DNA of 64,000 nt from Ignatzschineria sp. (GTDB lineage: Bacteria > Pseudomonadota > Gammaproteobacteria > Cardiobacteriales > Wohlfahrtiimonadaceae). Both the position numbers and the translations under genes were made by a program. Where the stretch lies: the NCBI GenBank assembly GCA_030150405.1, contig JASLFU010000022.1, positions 1 to 64,000 of the forward strand, in the 5' to 3' direction. Below the pieces are notes generated by a model, which saw only the letters and a program-made list of their open reading frames with translations, was not told the DNA's origin and ran no database searches. How positions within the stretch are numbered: the first letter of the stretch is position 1; each line of letters starts with the position of its first letter. Of the stretch, positions 59,410-64,000 are shown one piece after another.

Positions 59410-59684
59410 TGATTAATCCCGAAACTGGCGAAGCCTTAATCGACTTCCCCACCCATTTTACCTATAAAGTTACTGGGGAAAATAGTAATGATTTTGAAGA
59501 GACCATTATCAATCTTATGAAAGAAGTAGACCCTAATCTTGACCACGATCGGATTAAACGCACCCTTAGCCGAACGGGAAAGTATCTCTCTTTAACGATT
59601 GATGTTTACGTTACCGAGCAAGCGCATGTCGATAAGGTTTATGCTCTCTTAAAAGATGAAGAAAAGGTAATTTGGGCTCTCTAA
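59409..59684 (+). CDS. ybeD: YbeD/DUF493 family small regulatory-type protein
   Basis: A 91-residue ACT-like protein: FPTHFTYKVTGENSNDFEETI and the C-terminal YLSLTIDVYVTEQAHVDKVYALLKDEEKV match the DUF493/YbeD family, whose function is not known (in E. coli it sits next to lipB). Here it is coupled to cysS by a one-base stop/start overlap, with GGAGA 8 bases upstream of the ATG within cysS. The frame opens earlier at a TTG at 59394, which I reject in favour of the ATG. Confidence 0.9.
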   Translation: MINPETGEALIDFPTHFTYKVTGENSNDFEETIINLMKEVDPNLDHDRIKRTLSRTGKYLSLTIDVYVTEQAHVDKVYALLKDEEKVIWAL

Positions 59685-59747
59685 TGGGAATAGAGTCAAG
59701 CTTCTATAGCCCACAATCCTAATCAATTAAACACAACAAAAAAACAG

Positions 59748-59775
59748 AAAGGCGAAGTAAAATTTTCGCCTTTTT
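59748..59775 (+). terminator. Intrinsic terminator of cysS-ybeD
   Basis: AAAGGCGAA (59748-59756) pairs with TTCGCCTTT (59765-59773), then T residues. Confidence 0.88.
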
Positions 59776-59984
59776 ATTTATCTAAAATGAACCCTTTTTT
59801 AAAGGTGATTTTGAAAAAAATTGCAAAGATTTAGCCATTTTGAACCATTTCGCAAAGTTCTTAAAAGTGCTATTCTTTTGGAGATTCACTTATTTATTTA
59901 GCGCATAATTAAAAGTTTATCTTAAATAAAAGCAATAAAAATCAAAACTTTTAATTCTACAATCACCAATTAATGGGAGAGAAG

Positions 59985-61067
59985 ATGTCTGGCAATAGTA
60001 TTGGGAAATTATTTAGCGTTAGCACAGCAGGCGAAAGTCACGGAAAAGCACTCGTCGCCATAGTTGATGGCTGCCCCCCGGGAATCGAGATCAATGAAGA
60101 GATGCTACAGGTTGATTTAGATCGCCGTAAGCCCGGACAATCTCGCCACACGACACAACGAAGAGAGGCGGATCGGGTTTCCATTCTTTCAGGGGTCTTT
60201 GAAGGAAAAACCACCGGCACTTCCATTGCGCTTCTTATTGAGAATGAGGACCAACGCTCAAAAGATTATAACGATATAAAGGATCTCTTTCGCCCTGGAC
60301 ATGCTGATTTTACCTACCATCATAAATATGGTTTTCGAGATTATCGTGGCGGAGGGCGCTCTAGTGCCCGAGAAACGGCAATCCGCGTTGCTGCAGGGGG
60401 GATTGCTAAAGCAGCGTTAAAAACACTTTTCAATACAGAAATCTATGGCTATCTCTCTCAATTAGGTCCTATTCAGCCCTCTTCCTTTCATAAAACCGAT
60501 ATTGAGCTTCCCGATAACCCTTTTTTCTGGCCGGCCAAGGAGGATATTCCCGAATTAGAAAGCTTTATGGATCGCTTACGAAAATCTGGGGATTCTATTG
60601 GTGCAAAGGTCACCGTGATTGCGGAAAATCCTCCCATTGGTTTAGGGGAGCCCGTCTTTGATCGCCTAGATGCCGATATTGCCCATGCGATGATGGGAAT
60701 TAATGCCGTTAAAGGAGTAGAAATTGGAGATGGTTTTCAATGCATTGAGGCCTTAGGTACAGAGTTTCGGGATGAGATCACTCCCGAAGGTTTTCGGAGC
60801 AATCATGCAGGAGGTATCTTAGGAGGCATCTCTTCAGGGCAACCGATTGTGACACATATCGCTCTTAAGCCCACATCAAGCCTTCGTTTAGAAGGACAGA
60901 CGATCAATACTTCTGGGCAATCAACCTCCGTTATTACTAAGGGACGCCATGATCCATGCGTAGGTATTCGCGCAACTCCCATTGCAGAGGCGATGTTGGC
61001 TATTGTTCTCCTCGATCATGCGCTTCGTCACCGTGGTCAAGTGGGGCAATTTTCTAGCATATTTTAG
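59985..61067 (+). CDS. aroC: Chorismate synthase
   Basis: Last step of the shikimate pathway: EPSP to chorismate using reduced FMN. The 360-residue protein has STAGESHGKALVAIVDGCPPG, RRKPGQSRHTTQRREAD, the flavin site HADFTYHHKYGFRDYRGGGRSSARETA and GRHDPCVGIRATPIAEAM. GGGAGAG overlapping an upstream ATG at 59973 serves the ATG at 59985 with good spacing, so the start is MSGNSIGKLF. Its FMN need is met by the rib genes of this window, though no shared control is seen. Confidence 0.97.
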   Translation: MSGNSIGKLFSVSTAGESHGKALVAIVDGCPPGIEINEEMLQVDLDRRKPGQSRHTTQRREADRVSILSGVFEGKTTGTSIALLIENEDQRSKDYNDIKDLFRPGHADFTYHHKYGFRDYRGGGRSSARETAIRVAAGGIAKAALKTLFNTEIYGYLSQLGPIQPSSFHKTDIELPDNPFFWPAKEDIPELESFMDRLRKSGDSIGAKVTVIAENPPIGLGEPVFDRLDADIAHAMMGINAVKGVEIGDGFQCIEALGTEFRDEITPEGFRSNHAGGILGGISSGQPIVTHIALKPTSSLRLEGQTINTSGQSTSVITKGRHDPCVGIRATPIAEAMLAIVLLDHALRHRGQVGQFSSIF

Positions 61068-61089
61068 AAAGCCCCCTACTTTACTGATT

Positions 61090-61122
61090 AAGAGTACTTC
61101 TTATTAACGAAGTGCTCTTTTC
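61090..61122 (+). terminator. Intrinsic terminator of aroC
   Basis: AAGAGTACTTC (61090-61100) pairs with GAAGTGCTCTT (61109-61119) with one G-T pair, then TTC. Confidence 0.75.
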
Positions 61123-61217
61123 TTATGCTAGAATATTCCGCCACTTTTATGGGGCTATAAAATTGTAGCTATTCTAATACTCAAACATTTAAACTCCATT
61201 GTGCGAAAGGATCTTTT

Positions 61218-63095
61218 ATGCTCGCTGCCCTTCTCTCTTTTTTATCGAAAACAGATCGAAAAAGATACTTAACACTCCTTGTAAGCGCCCTACTATCACT
61301 TACCCTTTTGTTGCCTAATTTTCTCTATGGAGAGGAATTTGCCACAAAAGAGAGCGAAGAAATCTCACAATATGAGCAAAAAGAGGAAACCATAGATGCA
61401 AAAGTGCTCAAGAAGACTCCCCACGCTCTGCAATTCCCCCTTACAGATGAAGATAATATTACTGAAGAAGAGTGTTGCGATAAATTTGAGCAGCTACATT
61501 TGGCAATTAAAGAGATCGATAGCCATAAAGCAGAACTTGAGCAGGAGCTTAAAAAGAACTTACATCCTAATGATGCAGAAGAGATTGAGCGTCGTATTCA
61601 ACAATTGAGTAACCAAAAAGCCGAGCTTAATCGACTTTTTGAACGAGATTCCCTAGGGGTTGAGCCTTCCCGCCTTAGTTTAACGCCTACAGAAGAGGAA
61701 GCTCCTTATGATTGGAAACATGAGCTCCTAACTATTGTGCAACCTGTATTTACAGAGATGCAGAGAATGACTCAAACCCAACGGGTGCGGGAAAACCTCC
61801 GCCAACGGCACGAGGAGATTATTGAGCTATTAAAGACAATTGATAAGAGTAAAGAGCATCTACAGACTTTAACGGATCGCGGAGAGCTTTCAGAGCCTGT
61901 TCGCAAGCGCTTAGAACTTTTGGATGAGCGTTTAGAAAATAACCGAAAAGATGCCGAAAGAGAGTATCAAATTATTGAGGAGAATCTTCTTGCCCTTGAG
62001 GATACCCGCTCCTTTTTTGAGCGCCTTTGGGTCAGTATTCTTGAGTTTATTAAAGGTCGGGGATTTATTCTCGTCACTGCATTTGGAACATTTTTCACCA
62101 TTCTCTACCTCTCTTCCCGACTCTTATCCTATCTCTCCGATCGCCGAGAACGGCTAGGCTATACTCGTCGTGTAAATGTAAAATGGCGCTTTATGGTGCT
62201 ATTTTACCGGCTCTTTACCTTTATTATTGCACTGATCTCCCTTCTAGTTGTGCTGCACTCCATGGGCGATATGGTGCTTTTTGGACTCGCAATTCTCATT
62301 CTTCTTGCTCTTCTTTTAAGTTTTAGAAACTATCTACCCACCTATATCAGCGAGCTCAGAACCTTTCTAAACTTAGGTCAAGCCCGACAAGGAGAGCGGG
62401 TAATTTATAACGGTTTGCCGTGGAAAATCGATAAGATCAATCTCTATTTTGCCTATTTAGTTAATCCGGAGCTCAATAATGGGCGTATTCGCTTAACCGT
62501 TACTATGCTTGGGACACTGGTCTCTCGCCCTGTGCTGCTCGATGAGATCTGGTTCCCCTGTAAAGTAGGGGATTCTCTTATCCTTCCTGATGGCACATAT
62601 GTGGAAGTTTTAAGACAAACACCAGAATCGATCTATCTGGAATCCTTTAACGCTCACATTATTTACCCAACTAATGAGTTTTTAGCCGCAAAACCTCGTA
62701 ATATCTCTAAAGGATTCTATGCGGTAATCGATTTTGGGTTAGCCTATACTCACTTTAACCTACCCGTCGATGAGGTCTTTGCTAAGATTCATGCCGGTGT
62801 AGAGAGCCATCTTGAAGCGGAAGATTCTGGCGTTGCAGGGCAGATTAATAGCATTAGTGTTGAGTTTCGCCGAATTGAAGAGGGACGCTCTCTTCTCTAT
62901 ACCGTGATTTTAGATATGAAAGGAACAGCTGCAAGCTACTACTTTCAGGTACAAAGGATGGCGCAAGAAGCCTGTTTACGCACTGCCCAGAAAGAGGGTT
63001 GGACGATGCCCTTTACTCAAGTCTCTATTCATCGCGGAAAAAATGATGATTTTGAGTATCCCGATAGCGTAAAGTTTTTAGAAAAAACGGAATAA
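61218..63095 (+). CDS. MscS-like mechanosensitive-channel-type membrane protein
   Basis: A 625-residue protein with a hydrophobic signal-like segment (residues 18-38), a long periplasmic coiled-coil region (about 85-265, Glu/Lys/Leu-rich, with IEEERR-like heptads), three membrane segments (about 272-298, 325-345, 350-368) and a beta domain from about 385 (GQARQGERVIYNGLPWKIDKI, HIIYPTNEFLAAKP) similar in order to MscS/MscK. Divergence from classical MscS is large: the pore helix has no clear Gly/Ala pattern. A tandem paralogue begins at 63613. Function as an osmotic safety valve is inferred. Confidence 0.65.
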   Translation: MLAALLSFLSKTDRKRYLTLLVSALLSLTLLLPNFLYGEEFATKESEEISQYEQKEETIDAKVLKKTPHALQFPLTDEDNITEEECCDKFEQLHLAIKEIDSHKAELEQELKKNLHPNDAEEIERRIQQLSNQKAELNRLFERDSLGVEPSRLSLTPTEEEAPYDWKHELLTIVQPVFTEMQRMTQTQRVRENLRQRHEEIIELLKTIDKSKEHLQTLTDRGELSEPVRKRLELLDERLENNRKDAEREYQIIEENLLALEDTRSFFERLWVSILEFIKGRGFILVTAFGTFFTILYLSSRLLSYLSDRRERLGYTRRVNVKWRFMVLFYRLFTFIIALISLLVVLHSMGDMVLFGLAILILLALLLSFRNYLPTYISELRTFLNLGQARQGERVIYNGLPWKIDKINLYFAYLVNPELNNGRIRLTVTMLGTLVSRPVLLDEIWFPCKVGDSLILPDGTYVEVLRQTPESIYLESFNAHIIYPTNEFLAAKPRNISKGFYAVIDFGLAYTHFNLPVDEVFAKIHAGVESHLEAEDSGVAGQINSISVEFRRIEEGRSLLYTVILDMKGTAASYYFQVQRMAQEACLRTAQKEGWTMPFTQVSIHRGKNDDFEYPDSVKFLEKTE

Positions 63096-63129
63096 GAGAC
63101 CTCTTTTCTTCTTCACTTCCTCTATAATG

Positions 63130-63154
63130 AAGGGGCGCATAAGCGCTCCTTTTT
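63130..63154 (+). terminator. Intrinsic terminator after the first MscS-like gene
   Basis: AAGGGGCGC (63130-63138), ATAA loop, GCGCTCCTT (63143-63151) with one G-T pair, then TTTT. Confidence 0.75.
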
Positions 63155-63187
63155 ATTGAGTTCATAGAGATTAAGTAGGAAGATTAA

Positions 63188-63544
63188 ATGAATAATCCTT
63201 TTCGGAATTACCAACAAAAAACGGCTCCTAAAGCAGAAGAATCGATCGAAAAACCAAAATATCTCCCCCCTAATCACAGTCATCCCTTTTTGCGTAAGAT
63301 GTTAACGCTCTATAATCTTGCCTTCCCCCTACTCCATGCACTTTTTACCCTGCTTCTTCTGAGTGCCTTCCTCTTAATAGGCGTTCAGTTTATCCGGGGC
63401 TTATTCTTTTTAGAGATCGAGCCTGTAGCTTTAGTGAACACCTTTCCAAAATCTTCTCTCTTCTTCTTTCTCTCACTTCTCTTATTTAGCCTAAATGCTC
63501 TAGGGAAACGAATCGCTAATGGGCTAGCCATTAAGCTACAGTAA
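63188..63544 (+). CDS. Small two-segment membrane protein between MscS-like paralogues
   Basis: A 118-residue protein with a polar, proline-rich N-terminus (about 40 residues), and two hydrophobic segments (FPLLHALFTLLLLSAFLLIGVQFI, SLFFFLSLLLFSLNALG), with a basic C-terminus. I do not recognise the family. AGGAAG lies a few bases before ATG. It sits between two homologous MscS-like genes, 92 bases after the first and 68 before the second, so a shared membrane function is plausible but unproven. Confidence 0.75.
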   Translation: MNNPFRNYQQKTAPKAEESIEKPKYLPPNHSHPFLRKMLTLYNLAFPLLHALFTLLLLSAFLLIGVQFIRGLFFLEIEPVALVNTFPKSSLFFFLSLLLFSLNALGKRIANGLAIKLQ

Positions 63545-63612
63545 AATCAGCAGATCCTCTAAAGCGTGCTATCTTTATAAAGATTTATCATTACCAAATA
63601 AGGAGTCTTGAA

Positions 63613-64000
63613 ATGCCGATACTTACCCCTAGCCGAGCCCTACTCGTTACGGAGAATTATAGAAGTACTCAAGATCATCCTGCACCGCTTAAAAAAGGCA
63701 GAAGCCTACTTACACTTTTTCTGCTCTTTATTCTCTCCTTTTTGACGCTACAGCCCCTTATGGCTGCAGAAACTTTAGATGAGCTCGAAAGACCCCAAAA
63801 ACTCAATGAAATTCGGCAAAATTTAAGCGATATTGCTGAACGGAAAAAAGCGCTCCAACAGATGCCTACCGAGGAGTTAACCGAAGAGGAGAAGGCGGAG
63901 TTAGAGAAACGTATTCAGCAACTTAATGATCAACGTCGGGATTATCAATCCCTTTTTGAGCAGATCTCTTTAGGCGGGATCGATACTACACGCTTTGCCA
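63613..64000 (+). CDS. Second MscS-like paralogue, N-terminal part (cut by window end)
   Basis: From the ATG at 63613 (AGGAG seven bases upstream) an open frame runs off the window: 129 codons. It begins with a hydrophilic 30 residues, a hydrophobic signal-like segment (SLLTLFLLFILSFLTLQPLMA) ending near an AxA site, and a Glu/Lys/Gln-rich coiled coil. The stretch EEKAELEKRIQQLNDQR, then LFEQISLGG, parallels DAEEIERRIQQLSNQK and LFERDSLGV of the protein at 61218, so the two are paralogues from a duplication. The rest lies outside the window. Confidence 0.75.
   Translation, partial: MPILTPSRALLVTENYRSTQDHPAPLKKGRSLLTLFLLFILSFLTLQPLMAAETLDELERPQKLNEIRQNLSDIAERKKALQQMPTEELTEEEKAELEKRIQQLNDQRRDYQSLFEQISLGGIDTTRFA

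Overview
The window reads as ordinary chromosome of a low-to-mid GC gammaproteobacterium. The evidence is a RibD-RibE-RibBA-RibH riboflavin cluster under an FMN riboswitch, HisIE fusion, AcnA, NhaA, Bcr/CflA efflux pump, OsmB-like lipoprotein, YggS, YbeD/DUF493, separate GatCAB, and a complete cbb3 oxidase gene set. Gene style and content fit the Cardiobacteriales side of the class (Ignatzschineria or Wohlfahrtiimonas would be my first guesses), but this is inference from memory and no rRNA gene is present to confirm it. I found no insertion sequence, prophage, CRISPR array, tRNA or rRNA gene.

Layout. 1-4.6 kb: the end of a histidine operon (hisF, hisIE), small Spx/ArsC-like and unknown genes, and a divergent LysR regulator / EamA exporter pair. 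4.6-7.1 kb: a DASS carboxylate symporter and an HdeD-like membrane protein. 7.2-11.3 kb: FMN riboswitch and riboflavin genes. 11.4-17.7 kb: aconitase with a possible 29-codon leader ORF, an OsmB-like lipoprotein, an unrecognised zinc-ribbon protein in AT-rich surroundings, and nhaA. 18-24.1 kb: dnaE, sfsA, apt and a sugar kinase. 24.1-32.2 kb: small unknown genes, an NCS2 permease, a two-gene DUF3100-type membrane operon, an Imm51-like orphan immunity gene, an LLM oxidoreductase, dtd, a HAD phosphatase, a ribokinase-like gene and a GIY-YIG protein. 32.3-44.7 kb, minus strand: gatCAB and the cbb3 oxidase cluster ccoNOQP, ccoGH, ccoIS. 44.8-47.8 kb: dgt, tsaD, dgkA and a 48-residue membrane protein. 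48-64 kb: topA, a degenerate NtrX-like regulator, yggS, dnaK, dnaJ, an MFS pump, cysS-ybeD, aroC, and two tandem MscS-like paralogues around a small membrane protein, the second cut by the window edge.

How parts work together. The cbb3 block is a complete microaerobic terminal oxidase plus its copper and assembly factors. FNR/ANR-type boxes lie about 41.5 bp upstream of predicted start points of both ccoNOQP and ccoGH, which predicts joint activation when oxygen falls. The rib genes are controlled by FMN through a terminator that ends directly on the ribD start codon. dnaK has a textbook sigma-32 promoter while dnaJ is separated from it by a terminator and has its own promoter.

The least explained items are the NtrX-like protein without recognisable ATPase motifs, the zinc-ribbon protein at 15-16 kb, the DUF3100 pair preceded by an orphan terminator, the tandem MscS-like proteins, and several very small genes. 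All functions are read from sequence and family knowledge; no searches were run.
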